Below, piece by piece: positions 11,133 to 23,210 of a stretch of 64,000 nucleotides of DNA. Under the pieces are notes generated by a model. It ran no database searches, had not been told where the DNA came from, and saw only the letters and a list, made by a program, of their open reading frames with translations. Both the position numbers and the translations under genes were made by a program. Source of the DNA: Coccinella septempunctata (lineage: Eukaryota; Arthropoda; Insecta; Coleoptera; Coccinellidae); assembly GCF_907165205.1 (NCBI RefSeq), contig NC_058195.1, positions 12,400,001 to 12,464,000 on the forward strand. The letters run 5' to 3'. Position 1 is the first letter of the stretch. The number at the start of each line of letters is the position of its first letter.

Positions 11133-14100
11133 TTATGTATTGATGAAATTTGTCAGGCAAGTCAGGAGAGTGAGTACTAACAGTCCATAGCTCAAGTGGA
11201 GGTTTTTGGAAGAATTGCAGCCGTCTTTGGTGTTACAAAGCTCGCAGAAAGTGGTCCTCAAATTGTTGCTCTGGTGTTTCTTCACTTTATAACAGACGTT
11301 TAGGTTTCCAGAATAGGCGAGAAGTTGGCATCCCCTCAGGATAACATGCTTTTCACCCACTGGAACGAAGGAAAAATGAATGTAATATCAAAGATTTTAT
11401 ACAATTCAAAAGATGCGTTTTCAATAAAATTCAACCTTTGATAGATTCACTGCAAAATATGCTATTAGCATTTTTTTTGGCGATTCACTCTTCTAATTCA
11501 ATTGGGAAACTTAAATTCATAGGTACATTTCTGGAAATTACAGCACGGTATTTTCATTGCATAATTCCAATCTCAGAAATAGATTTCGAACTATAGCAGC
11601 TACAAAAAAAACGGATGACATATTCTTTTTTCATGACTAATCCAAATCTGAAAACTGAATCGGCCTATCATTTTTAGATTTCGAGTTATAAACAAAAATT
11701 GGGATTTTGATGATTCCGAACAGTTCTCATAACTTTTTTGTCTTTGAAGTTACAGATCTGAAACTTGAACCTTCTTAGGCACCTTCATACGTAGAATCTA
11801 CCGACAAAAGATTTTTTTCCAATTCAAAAATAACAAATTCAATAAAAGTTTTCATTTAAAAATGATAGTTCACCTAATGATTAAAATTGGAAAAATATTT
11901 TGAGCTCATCAGTGGATTCTACGTAAAAAAGTGCCTGTAGAAGGTTCAAGTTTCAGATTTGTGACTTCAAAGACAAAAAAGTAATAGAACTTTACGAAAT
12001 TGTCAAACTCAAAAACGGAGCATCGTAGGTGGCTGCGGTTTTCACCATTCTTTGTTTCTCCGAAAATGAGCTCGGAAATGTGTCATCCGTTTTCTTCTAG
12101 CTGCTATAGTTCTCGAGATCCTCTCAGTAGACAACGAATTTTGCCCACCCTGTATAGCAATCTTACCAAATTATTCTCTCTTAGCTCCAAACAATCCAAA
12201 ACAAACAAAAAAAACTATGTAGATGGGGTCTATTCTTTATACCCTGTGGTCGAATGAAAACTCAAAACCTCGATTTTCCGGCTTTAAAAGGAAAATGTGG
12301 AATATTTCTGATTCGAGGGGGAACAACTTTTCCGCTCTTTACATCCCCGTTGTTTAAGGATTCTCATGATTGTTGTGCGTGAAACACCAAACACCAGATA
12401 CATCGAACACTAGGAAATCCTAGTACTGAAGGTTAGATCCATTGCTACATGACCCAAGACAACCGCGTCCCTCGCTTCGTCTCTTTCATGCACCTTATTC
12501 TTGTTTCTGACTGAACCAGTAGCGTCAAATTTGGCAGCCAGTTGCACAACGTCAGCATACAGGGTGTTTTCTAATTGAGTGTCAATATTTATGGGGGTGA
12601 TTTTTGGGCCCATTTTAAGAAAAAAACTTTATATGGACATATGTCCTAAACGTCTCACCTTTTGAGATACATCATACATACATTAATCATTTATTATCAA
12701 TATCTACAATACCACTTCAAATATTTCAATGAAATTTGTCATACATGTATACTATGAATCAAGAGGCATTTTTTAATGTATCACTTTTTCCTTAATTTCA
12801 ACCAGTGGCGTTCGTACGTAATTTGACCTACCTATTTTGGCAGACATTGATGGTATACCACAGATTTTTCCTGAAATAAAAATTATTTTGGAAATTCCCA
12901 ATCCTTTCTTAACTAAGTTGATCACTCGACTTTTTTTCAATCCGATTCACGGTTTCCGCTTAAAAAATAAAAACCGTTTCTCCGCATGATCATAAAAATA
13001 TCCTTATACATACCTACATATGACAATATCACCGTGCAGAGACATAAGTAGATTTCATTTTTTAGATGAAACCCGTGAGTCGGACTAAAAAAATTCAAGA
13101 GATGAAATTTGCTCATAATTGAATACAGTCAGTAGCGTGCCACTGACTGTCCAAATAATACCACCTTGTATCTCATAAGGTAAGACGTTTAGGACATATG
13201 TTCATATAAAGTTTTCTTCTTAAAATTGGCCCCAAAATCACCCCCATAAATATTGACATACAATTAGGAATCAGCCCTGTATACAGGATACATTTTTCCA
13301 GAATGTCCTTCAATAAATAAAACTGCTGTTGTTCGAGCAGAGTCGTTATTTCTGAAATATAATTTTATCATTTCCACCCCTTCTTCTATGGAATACACCA
13401 TTTTAATTCTGCTAAAAATTTTCAATCTCTTTGACAATTGTAACGTTCTTAAAAACCCAAGATAGTCTAGGATAAATCAAAAACATGGTCCGTCTACTTT
13501 TTTGGACAAAAAATGAACAACACAACTACTAAATAACTTTGAAATTTGTCGGAGACGAACAATATTCTCGAGATGAATTCCATATTGCTTGTTTCACTAT
13601 TTTCGCTATTATTTCATTATCGATGGATATTTTGAAGCGGAAAAAAAGTGAAAACAGTGGAAAAGTTGTTTCCCCTCGAATACGGAGGGAAATCGAGTTG
13701 TTAAATTTCGTTGAATCACCCTGTATATTTGTTTGAAATATCAAATCTTGATTCTATTAACCTTTATTCATTTACTCCCACCAATCACAAATTTCTTGAT
13801 CTTCCCAACAAGAAAATAAACAAATATCTCTTTGGTGGGCCAATCCAGAGCATTATTATGCATTGTTCCCTCCTATCGTAACATTTACTCCATTTATCAA
13901 CTAATTGGTTCTTCCTCGTAGATTTCCTCTCGCTGTAATGAGCATTCGATCTTCCGAATACAACTCTGGCTTGCTGCCAATAAAAAGTGGTGAAAATGTT
14001 GCGGAAAAATAGATCTTTCTCGTTTATCGATCCTGGGAAACGCTTGTATGTAGTAGCCTTTGGCTTTATTAATATCATCCATCGATAAGGTATCGGAAAT

Positions 14101-17100
14101 TCCATTAATCTTTCAATTAACCTTCATTTTAGTCACTGAAATAGAACAATGGGTTGTTCGAGCGGTTTTTCTGATGAACGAAGTATTTTCTTCCAGTATC
14201 GTTCAAACATAACCCATGGGATTTAAATACAGGCTATACCCACCCCACAAAAATAATGCTGACTGAATTATGACAAAATAGTGATGATCCAGATCCAGCA
14301 AGAATTTGTGTGTGGTCACCTTAACGTTTGCCTTTTTATGTAACAGCACCTGTGACCTGAAAACTTTTTACTGGGAAAACCACGTTTTTTGAATGGTTTT
14401 TCACGATCAACTCAAAAACTCAGTGTTTCAATTATAATGAAGTGAATAGCTTAAGAAATAAACGAAACAGTTTTTCGTTAACTATATCTATCATCGTAAG
14501 TGCTGCGTTCTGTGTATTTGAAATTTTGAAATAACTTAATTATCGAGATAAATTTCTATAAATGAGGGGATGACACACGTTAGCGTCATAATCAATAGCC
14601 TCATTTTTTTACTTCCATGGGAAACTTATCAGATAAGAAAATATAAAAGATATTCCAACGAAATTCTGAACTGATAAATTGCACCGAATGATAAGAAAAC
14701 GTCTCTGCAGATCACTGAGACTGGGTTAGAGAAAAATTAATTGAGTACTTAAGTATTATCCCAACGTTTCCAATGGGATCATTCAATATACAGCTTGTTC
14801 CATCGGTTCACCAATACCTGACACTATATACAGGGTACTGCAATAGTGCGTTAGGCTTCCATAGCTACCAAACCAGAAGTTTTAAGAATTCAGTTGAAAA
14901 GCATTCCCTTTGTACTTTCAGTTCTGATTCTCAGGAAATTATTTTCTAATATACGTGGTGTTCCCAAATAAAATTATTCAACAAATGAGTGATTTTTTAA
15001 ATGGAACACCCCTTATATTTTTGCTTATTTTCAATGCTCTTCAATATTTCTACCATGATGCAAAATATTAGGGATATTTTTCCAACGGTACGGATCTTAT
15101 TCAGAAAATACTGCAAAATTTCGACGAAACAGTAGTTCAGTAAAAGCCCTTTAATGATTTCCAGAAGCGATAGAAACATGAATTTGATCAGGATTTCTCT
15201 TAACTTAAGAATTTGCCTGGTCGTCGTTCCTAAATGATCAACCTCTTTTATACAGGATGTCTGTTATCAATGTCCAAATATGAAGAATTTCAAATTGTTT
15301 TTTCTCGATTTTTTCAAATCTATTTTTTTCCATGATGTTGTACACAGTTTAAAACCTTACATTTTTTCAGAAGTAACCAAAGGGCTTTTTTCACTCCTGC
15401 GTCCAGCAGGCGCGGAAAATAAAATCAGAACAGAAAATTTTATTTAAATATTGGATATAAAAACAAACGGGCATTGAAAAAGACAAAAAAAATTGTGTTA
15501 ATCCATTTCATGAATAAAAATTTTTTTGGATGCCGATAAAACTCTGTAATCGTTAGAATACACACGTTACCAATAATACCTATGTATGTGTTACTTATTC
15601 GGAGAAACATTATCATTTTCATGTTGAACTTCAAAGATTATGATTTTGGATAGGTTCAAAAGTTTTTCAAAAATTGGTCATTCAGTTTGGTTTCATTATG
15701 TGACACATTTTAAATTTCCGTTAGTTAGTTCATTATTCCTGAAATTTCTGGTTGAAATTTCATTTTTCGTGTCTGATGGACACAGGAGTAAAAATAATCC
15801 TAAGGTTACTTCTTAAAGAATGTAAGGTTTCAAACTGTGTATATCATCATGGAAAAAAATACATGGTGTTACGTTTGAAAAAATCGAGAAAATACAATTT
15901 GAAATTCTTCATAATTGGACATTCATAACGGACACCCTGTATAAGAGAGGTTGATCATTTAGAAACGATGACTAGGCAAAATCTTAAGTTAAAGGAAATC
16001 CTGATCAAATTCATGTTTCTATCGCTTCTGGAAATCGGTAAAAGGCTTTTACCGAACTACTGTTTCGTCGAAATTTTGCAGTTTTTTCTGAATAAGATCC
16101 GTACCGTTGGAAAAATATCCCTAATATTTTGCATCATGGTAGAGGTATTGAAGAGCATTGAAAATATGCAAAAATATAAGAGGTGTTTCATTTAAAAAAT
16201 CACTCATTTGTTGAATAATTTTAATTGGGAACACCCTGTGTATTAGAAAATAATTTCCTGAGATGCAGAATTGAAAGTACAAAGGGAATGCTTTTCAACT
16301 AAATTTCTAAAACGTCTGGTTTGGCAGCTATGGAAGCCTAACGCACTATTGCAGAACCCTGTATAAGCTAGGGGCGTCAGAATCAGAAGATTTTTTCGTT
16401 GTCCATCGTCAGAGCTTTTCCGAAAAGTTAAAAATGAAAAACAAAGCTTCCCAAGAAGCCAGCTTTCATGAAACGATTACTTACTTCAGTAACCTGTTAT
16501 TTTTTTCAATCATACCATGTTATACCTAATTCTGGTTTTGCGACAAAAACATACCTAAAGTTATTTGTTTCAAACAAGTCGTGGGCTCCATAGGATCAAG
16601 TGCGCTTAGTTCTACCTCGAATATTTCTCTGAAATCAGGATCTATTTCCTTAGCTAAGTTGAGTGTATCGTTCAGAGATGATTTGTTGCAGAGTTTCCTT
16701 GGGATATTGTATTTTTCTGGCTGCTCACATGCTTTGTGGTCCTTAATTGTAGAGCATGTGTAACATTCGATAGCCATGGTAAAATCTGAAAAAGGATTGG
16801 TAAAGAATTGATCCGCAGGTCTTGATAGGTGTATCTGTATAGGTTACAATTGCCTTCATGTAACTTGAAATAGATTATACGATTTTCACAAAATGAGTTT
16901 TTAAACCACGAGACGGCAATATTAGGTTTTTTCATAAAATTCTAATTAAAAAAACGCTACACTTTCGCTGAAGTACTTTTGGTATCATATATCATTCGAT
17001 AGTATTTGGTCTACTGTATCGTGTGCTGTGACGTTTGATTCACGAGTTTTGGGACACCCTGTAGGTAAAAATTTACTATATATATTGAAGATTGAAGGCA

Positions 17101-18331
17101 TATCTTATATATGAATGCGCGTTATTATTTTGCATAACAACAAAATTGGTATATTGCAAAAATTAAGGCAGATAAGTGAAAAAAATTAATCATGTAAGGT
17201 ACAATATAATATACAGGCTATTTCTTGTATTGAGAGAACAAACAAACAAGTCAGATTCCTTGGGTAATTTTAAGAAAAAAAGTTCCACAAACATGGGATC
17301 GCAAACGTTTCGTTTTCGAGATACAGGGTGTTGAAGTTTGAATTTCTGAAGTGGTATTGAAACAAGTTATGAAAACACATTCATTATTAGGAATAGCTAG
17401 TTTAATTTGATGTGCGAAGTCGAAACTAAGAATGAATTTATTCACCACAGCCTACTAACTGAATTTTTACGACAATTTGGATTTTTCATAGGATTTCGAG
17501 AGAATGGTTCAAAATTTTTTTCTCGAAATCGGTAGCAGATACGACAAAATTGCAAGTGACCATAAAGTTTAATATAACAACGAGGCTTCTTTTTAAATTT
17601 TTTCAAATTAACAGAGTGGCTCACCAAAAAAAAACTGAATGAAAACAGGGGACTGTGTTTCATGAAAAATATCACCCTGTAGATTTGCTATCAAAATTGC
17701 ATGTCACATGATGTGAACTCCCAATTGTAATATTTATGGCAAACTTTAACACCCTGTATCTCGAAAACGAAACGTTTGCGATCCCATGTGTATAGAACTT
17801 TTTTCTTAAGATTACTTGAGGAATTTCCCCAGTTCATTTGTACCTCCAATTCAGGAACACCCTGTATAATGTAAGTATAATTTATTATTTATCATAACTA
17901 TTATATTATTATTATTATTGAATACTGCTAAACTTCCAAACAAATTTTCTAATTAATAAATGTGGAATATGGTTTGTACTTAATATTTATATTTTTATCA
18001 TAAAAAAAATATGCGTAGTAGCGTAGTATAGGGCGTACCATTTCTACGTACATAATAATATACTATAATAAATCGGCCTCATTTACTACAACTTTTTGGA
18101 ACAAATAATCAATATTCAATATATCAAATAATATTCTGGGGATATCCGAAAAGTACCAATATTTTTATTGCCTCTTGTGCATATTTAAGCGCATTAAGTT
18201 AACGACGCATTTTTCGAATTTCACACAAATATATTATAACTACGGTTGGATTAATCTGTTCAATTCATTTACTCACCTGCAAAAAAACTGATCATCCACA
18301 CGCGAAATACCAATTCAACTATTTTAACCAT
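11133..18331 (-). CDS. Ly6/QVR-type three-finger protein, signal peptide plus GPI-type tail (170 aa)
   Basis: Three exons join in frame: 18277-18331, 16555-16785 and 11133-11359. Exon 1 is a leader starting MVKIVELVFRVWMISFFA and ends at a GTGAGT donor. Exon 2, after a TTTTTCAG acceptor, opens with the family signature IECYTC and contains cysteines 1-5. Exon 3, after TTCCAG, holds cysteines 6-10 with the closing CELCNTKDGCN and a hydrophobic C-terminus, as expected for GPI anchoring at the cell surface. Both introns are phase 1, as in the other Ly6 genes here. Exon 2 is longer than in its neighbours (231 nt against 147-180) and carries an acidic insert between cysteines 4 and 5. Intron 2 (5.2 kb) is filled by foldback elements. 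The family includes regulators of ion channels, septate junctions and sleep in flies, but which ligand or partner this protein has cannot be read from sequence. Confidence 0.88.
11570..12157. repeat. Foldback element, 'GTCTTTGAAGTTACAGATC' family, copy 1
   Basis: The arms pair across about 11860. 'gaactatagcagct' is mirrored by 'agctgctatagttc'. 'gtctttgaagttacagat' is mirrored by an inverse block near 11960. 'cgtagaatctac' is mirrored by 'gattctacgt'. The right end, 'caccctgtata', is the common terminus of these elements. A related copy lies at 54723-55310. It sits in intron 2 of the Ly6 gene. Confidence 0.75.
12558..13283. repeat. Foldback element with ~100-bp inverted ends
   Basis: The left end, 'tacagggtgttttctaattg', and the following 'atttatgggggtgatttt' are mirrored on the right by 'aaaatcacccccataaat' and 'caattaggaatcagccctgt'. 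TA flanks both ends. There is no coding sequence, and no second copy is seen in this window. Confidence 0.8.
13290..14828. other. Intronic stretch with no recognised feature
   Basis: AT-rich sequence inside intron 2 of the minus-strand Ly6 gene. It includes one isolated 'caccctgtata' terminus near 13720 without a partner. The longest minus-strand open frame (13785-14105) has no motif that I recognise and looks like chance. Confidence 0.45.
14831..16362. repeat. Nested foldback, second copy of the 3804-5354 module
   Basis: Begins 'cagggtactgcaatagtgcg' and ends with the inverse 'cgcactattgcagaaccctg', with TA on both sides. The internal order matches 3804-5354, including an inner foldback at about 15251-15945 with ends 'acaggatgtctgttatcaat' and 'ataacggacaccctgt'. 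Shared internal landmarks such as 'ttaatccatttcatgaata' show the two copies descend from one composite element. It lies in intron 2 of the Ly6 gene. Confidence 0.82.
17213..17865. repeat. Foldback element with 'GCAAACGTTTCGTTTTCGAG' arms
   Basis: Left-arm blocks 'gcaaacgtttcgttttcgag' and 'atacagggtgttgaagtt' are mirrored near 17745-17800 by 'ctcgaaaacgaaacgtttgc' and 'aacaccctgtat'. The outer ends are 'tacaggctatttcttg' and 'caggaacaccctgtata'. It lies in intron 1 of the minus-strand Ly6 gene. There is no gene inside. Confidence 0.75.
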
Positions 18332-18990
18332 ATCAAAATCTAATTACTTAAACTACAAGATCTAAGACTAGGGACCCCTACAAGTAAACAATGTGCGCGA
18401 AACTGACTTCGCGGAATCATTGTGGATCTCAACAGTGAACTACCCGACATTTCGGCGTCACCTATTTACAGAAAGAGAACAGGGTCGTCGACAAGCTGCT
18501 GGGGGGTGATTTTTAAGGGTTGCTCGCAACGGACGTGATATAAACGAAGATGCAGCGTGAACTTTTCATGAAGTATTTTGGTTACATTCTCTATACTTGT
18601 CGCTTTGTAAACATCAAGAATACTGCATTTTTCATGGCGAAATTTCGAAAATCATCGAAATATTCGATTTTCTACTTTCCGCAAAGAAGGTTAAAAAAAG
18701 TATGAGGATCTAACTTATCCACAATAACATAATACATAATCGCCCATTGATAGTCACAGCGAGTAAGTCAGTTAACTAAGTGACATAGAAAATAAAACAC
18801 CCAGCATTATAATAAAGTGTTGGAGCTCCCCTATGTCTTATAGACTAAGCAACACGAGGGCATACTTTCTTATAAGATAGTCGATTTTCCCTTGAGAAAT
18901 CTCTTTCAAAACTTGCGGAACAAGAAAGGTCACGTGTACATTCTCGAGCTTAGTGGATGTTTTATTTTGAAGCTAAATGATTCAAGAATA
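18332..18990. other. Presumed promoter side of the minus-strand Ly6 gene
   Basis: DNA upstream of the leader exon that starts at 18331. I see no second gene and cannot point to a convincing TATA box or initiator. A transposon begins at 18991, so the private upstream region is at most about 660 bp. Confidence 0.4.
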
Positions 18991-19350
18991 ACGTAGATTC
19001 AGGGGACTTGGGACGATTGTTGAATTCAACTTGTCATATTTTCAAAACGGTAACCTATTTTTATCTGAAAAAGAGGTTCGAATATGCTCAATCACTCAGA
19101 CTATTGATTAGGATATATAGGTACCATGCTTCAGAATTCGGATATAAATTTTGAAAAAAATAAAATATACTTGTCCCAAGACACCCATACCGATTTGGGA
19201 GGCTTGGGACAGATGCTAAAATCTATTGATTTCCTAACTCTCAAATGAAATAGGTGACTTGGGACGGTGTATAGTTTTGAAAAATTAGAATTTTATTTTA
19301 TTTTAGGTTACATAGTTGGAATTCGGTAAGGCAATTAAATGATAAACCCC

Positions 19351-20329
19351 TCCTAGGTAGAACGGTGTTGTCTCGAAGACGTCTTCATTAGGTCTTTATT
19401 GGTCTTCGACGTCACTCGGACGTACAATAACGTATCTGAGACGTCAATTCATGTACGCTAGTAAGACGTCGTAAAATAACGTCTCCGAGACGTCAATTCA
19501 AGTGGGCTAGTAAGACGTCACACAAAAGACGTCTGAATAACGTTATTCTCAGACCACTCTGAGACTTTAGACTTATAATTTTTTTAAGGTTCGATATATA
19601 TCGGACAGTTTGAATATAGATATGTAGATATGAAACATAAACGGATAACGTCCGTTAAATTATAAATCGCTATATTCATATCCTTTAGATTCAAGGAAGA
19701 TGAAATTATTTGCAGTCAAAAGCCTGAAAAAAATATGACTAGCTATCCTGTTCCATTTATCCTATGTAAATGCATGTATTAACGCATTGACAATTGATCT
19801 TTTGCTTCATTTCCGTTAGTACATAGTCTTGAAAATAACTTTTTCTGACAGACTTTTTCATGATACTCAATACCAATAATACCAACATCTTACACAGCCT
19901 CGACGGCCGTAATGGCAGCGCACTCGGCTAGGATGCCGGAGGTAGCGGGTTCGAATCCCGCCGATATCATAGGATGTTTGTGGGTGTATTGTACCTAGGA
20001 TTTCAAATAATGTATGCTGATATGCTCGAACACAAGGCCAGGGGGAAGAAAAAAAAAACATGTTGGTTTATGTTTCATTTTTATCCATGAAATTCTAAAA
20101 TTTTCTGAGAAATACTGACGTCCTCAGTACGTAAGAAAGACGTACGCAAGACGTAAAAGTACCGAATAATCGTCTTCCAAATTCGTCTTCAAGACGTCAC
20201 CGTAAGACGTCTTCAGGCTGTGACATATTAACGTCACCATAAGGTTTCACTGACGTCACCAAGTTGGTCACCATACGTCCGAACATGACCAACCAAAGAC
20301 GTCTTGAAGACTAAAATTTCTACCTGGGG
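19351..20329. mobile_element. GACGTC-rich element nested in the ACTTGGGAC element
   Basis: The termini CCTAGGTAGAA (left) and the inverse TTCTACCTGGG (right) bound a segment with more than a dozen GACGTC or near-GACGTC sites. They are crowded into the outer ~200 bp on each side, with the 'aagacgtctt' pattern present on both sides. Such subterminal repeats are typical of transposase-binding arrays in DNA transposons. Exact ends are uncertain because the flanking 'ctattac' is itself repeated at the right junction. No coding sequence is seen, so the element is non-autonomous. Confidence 0.7.
19890..20060 (+). mobile_element. tRNA-derived SINE inside the GACGTC-rich element
   Basis: A tRNA-like head has an A-box-like 'taatggcagcgcactcgg' and a B box GGTTCGAATCC within a perfect T-arm (GCGGG, loop, CCCGC). 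The expected acceptor-stem partner is missing at the 5' side. About 100 bp of unrelated body follows, ending in an A-rich tail (GAAGAAAAAAAAAAC). The order of head, body and A tail is that of a Pol III SINE rather than a working tRNA gene. It is the third level of nesting at this locus. Confidence 0.7.
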
Positions 20330-20937
20330 CTATTACTCTTTGCTATTACAGCGAAAGTAAATATATTGCAACTCAAATGTGAAAAAACTGAACAAAACAA
20401 GGGAACTTTGATTTCTTTCATTTTTTTTATGATTTCTTCGTGGAAATAACGTAAATTTTAATATCCTGCGAAATATCGGCATATTTCCTGCTGCCAATGC
20501 GCCGCTTGTATCTATTCGGCATTGTCCCAAGTCACCGTATGAAACAACAAAATAAATTAATGAGATCCGTGTTGCCGTTTGATTTGTAAACAACCTTGTT
20601 TCATGACATATCTAATATCCCAATAACCCACGTATACAGAAGAAAAAATTTCACATGCACAAAGTGAAAAACATGTACAAGACACTAGAAAGTATAAGGG
20701 CCATGAAAAAATCATTTTTACTCTCCTGAACTGGTTAATTTTTCCTGTCAATCCAAAAGCTCTGGTCACGGCAAACTCAACAGGAATTAATTGTTAAACT
20801 AACCGAGAAGACGCTACACAATCTTTGTCCCGTCACTCATAAATGGTAAGAAACAAAGAAACTTGCAAGGGGGGTAATTGTCCCAAGTTACAGGAGTGTC
20901 CTAATTCACCCCAAATCTACCGGTAACAGAAAAAAAA

Positions 20938-21353
20938 ATCTGACACTTTCAGCCAACCGAAACAATAAAAATTGGCCATATAAAGGTCACAGAAATCAGT
21001 TTTTTTGAATTATCTCCTCTCCTGGTCTTCAAATTGTTTTCGCATTCATTATAAAAGTTGTAGAGCATGACATTTTCTACAAATTTCGTTCGAAGCAATT
21101 TTTTCTACGTTCGAACGTTTTTCAGAAATAATCCGATGAATGTACATTACACTGGTATTCTACATTAACCTTGCTCTTTCGCATCTAGCTTAAAAACGGT
21201 TTAGAGTCTAAAAAATTCCTTTAGACAAAAGCTGTATAGAATTTTATCATCTACCACTTTTATAATGAATACAAAAACGATTAGAGATACAGAAAGGGAG
21301 ATATCAAAAAAAATGCTTTATTATCATCTTCATACTGTCAGATTGAGAGACCC
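20938..21353. repeat. Possible foldback with CTGACA/TGTCAG ends
   Basis: 'aatctgacactttcag' on the left is loosely mirrored by 'atactgtcagattgaga' on the right. The inner blocks 'gcattcattataaaagttgt' and 'ccacttttataatgaatac' are inverse to each other. No gene is seen. The boundaries are approximate and no clear target duplication was found. Confidence 0.5.
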
Positions 21354-23210
21354 TTCCTGATTTGTGTCAGATCAATAGGACAATACGTCTACAACACCGA
21401 AATTAACCATCTGTTTGAAAATCGATTATTTTTCTGCATTTTCAAAGGACCGCTGTGACCTTCAGTCACGTCCGAATCGTCTGTCTTTTGAAAAGTAGCA
21501 TCTTTTAGGTCAAATTAACATAGCCTCTGAAAATCTGACACACACACTGTCAGATTAACATGAATTTATTATCAGAGACACATAGGGCTATCATCTGACA
21601 CGCTCGAGTATGTACACCTGACGATTTTTTTCACATCTTTGAAAACCTGCAGACGCTTTCCCCACCGCTTAAAATGCATACATCATAGAACCTTTTTTTC
21701 TTTCTACCATCTCATCTTGAAAATCCACTAGGTCTCCACGACGCTCGAGTAAATCCCGATTTAGCATCATGGGCTCCCCAACTATGAGTGATAGACCCCT
21801 TCTTTTTCGAGCAGGAAAATGTCAGTAACTTCTCAGCATTTCGATGTTGGAAACATTCCCACATTTCCTACAGTTTGAATCGAACAAAATTTCTGAAGAA
21901 CACGATCTGGGTGATATCTGGATACACCAGGATGGAGCTACAGCCCAAACAGCTCGAAATTACTCACAAGAAGTATAGGATAGGAATTGTGTGGCAGCTG
22001 CTTTGATTTTGCCATTTTTTCTTCAAACTCATTGAAAGCGACAACTGTACTTGAAGATCGCAATTTGCTCATACATTTTTCAACCAAAGTTAGATTGTAA
22101 ACATTCTTTCATGCGCTAGTTTATATCTCGCCGTTTTCACATGAATACAAATCTTTGCTTGCTTTCAAAGTACTGTCGTTTTCGCCCACACAACGTGGGA
22201 GAAACCCTATATCTGATTACTTGAAGGCAATCAATTTTACTAAACGCATATCTTGTTGGGAATAGCTTCATTGGGTTTCCTACATTGACATTTCTTTCTA
22301 CCCGGCACAGTGGCGTCCCTGTATAAGGGAATGTTCACTCAAATGGAAAATGAAATTTTAGAAATTGATAGCGCTATAACTAGGGATTTAGCGCTTAAGG
22401 CGAGGTTTTATAGACTGGAGCTACTCTACAGTGTGACCCACAATTGAATTAAAAAAATCAGAGGTATATTATACGTCGCAATAGGACAAAACATTATGAT
22501 GCTTCATCTGTGAAGGCTCTGTACTCCAAATACAAGTGAACACAGTTATTTTTCTGAAACTGATTTTTTTCAATAACTCGATCCAATTAGGTTATACCTA
22601 AATACTGGGTGGCAATGCATGGATCATGGCTGGGAACAGTAAGTGGAAATTTGTGCACTTATCAGATTTTTGAGCTCTAAAAGAGTTTATGATGGAGAGA
22701 TTGACCCAGGTCAAATCGAAGTGTTACTGGGGGAGGGGTTAGCAAAACGCACTTAATTTTTTCTGGGGTCTGGGGTGTCTGGGGACATTTTCGGTATTTT
22801 GAAAACAAAATTCCTTCCTTAGTATGCACTGCTTTCGAGGTAAATCTATTCTACAAATTAATTTTAATTCTGGAAGTATAGTATGAAATTTGTTAATCTT
22901 AAACTCTCCACAGAAGCACCCTTGCATGTTGAAGTATGCAAACACATCAATCAAGGCTTGATTGTCGCATCCAAGTTGAAAAAGGAACCATTAAACAAGG
23001 ACAAGGAGCGAATTATATCAGGAAGTCACAACTAAATAACAGTTTTAATGCCATACATAAACTGTTTACCCTGCTTACTCTCTTCATTCCAGAAACTCTG
23101 CATTCTGAATATTACAATCGGTCACGTAACGTTATTCCTTTATCATGTTAAATTAATTATCCAGTATCTTGGGATGTGGGTAAAATAAATCTTGATAAAG
23201 ATGAACTTAC
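21354..23210. other. Intergenic stretch with no recognised gene
   Basis: Short open frames on both strands (for example plus 21788-22006 and 22936-23151) have no signal peptide, domain motif or matching splice partners. I see no RNA gene. One CTGACA/TGTCAG pair near 21535-21560 hints at more remnants of the preceding element. Confidence 0.45.

Larger units (their letters stand above)
18991..20923 (-). mobile_element. 'ACTTGGGAC' element, copy 1, split by a nested insertion
   Basis: The ends are inverted repeats of the form CGTAGATTCAGGGGACTTGGG (left) and the complement of CCGGTAGATTTGGGGTGA (right), flanked by TA at 18989-18990 and 20924-20925. Compared with the copies at 23490-24423 and 37377-38282 it lies in opposite orientation. 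It has an extra ~980 bp between 'gataaacccct' and 'attacagcgaaag', which are joined directly as 'aaacccctattacagcg' (read on this strand) in the other copies. Without the insert it would be about 950 bp. No transposase is recognised. Confidence 0.85.

Noticed and set aside
3019..16195. A 60-codon frame (starting MFLSLLEIGEGLLPN) present five times, at 3019, 3973, 5003, 14997 and 15968
   Set aside because: It lies in the arms of the foldback family. Differences between copies mostly change amino acids, and the opposite strand of the same segment is open too. It therefore looks like a passive frame in a repeat, not a conserved small protein.
19895..19970. A possible tRNA gene with a good T-arm and B box
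   Set aside because: The acceptor stem has no matching 5' strand, and the sequence continues into a SINE-like body with an A tail.
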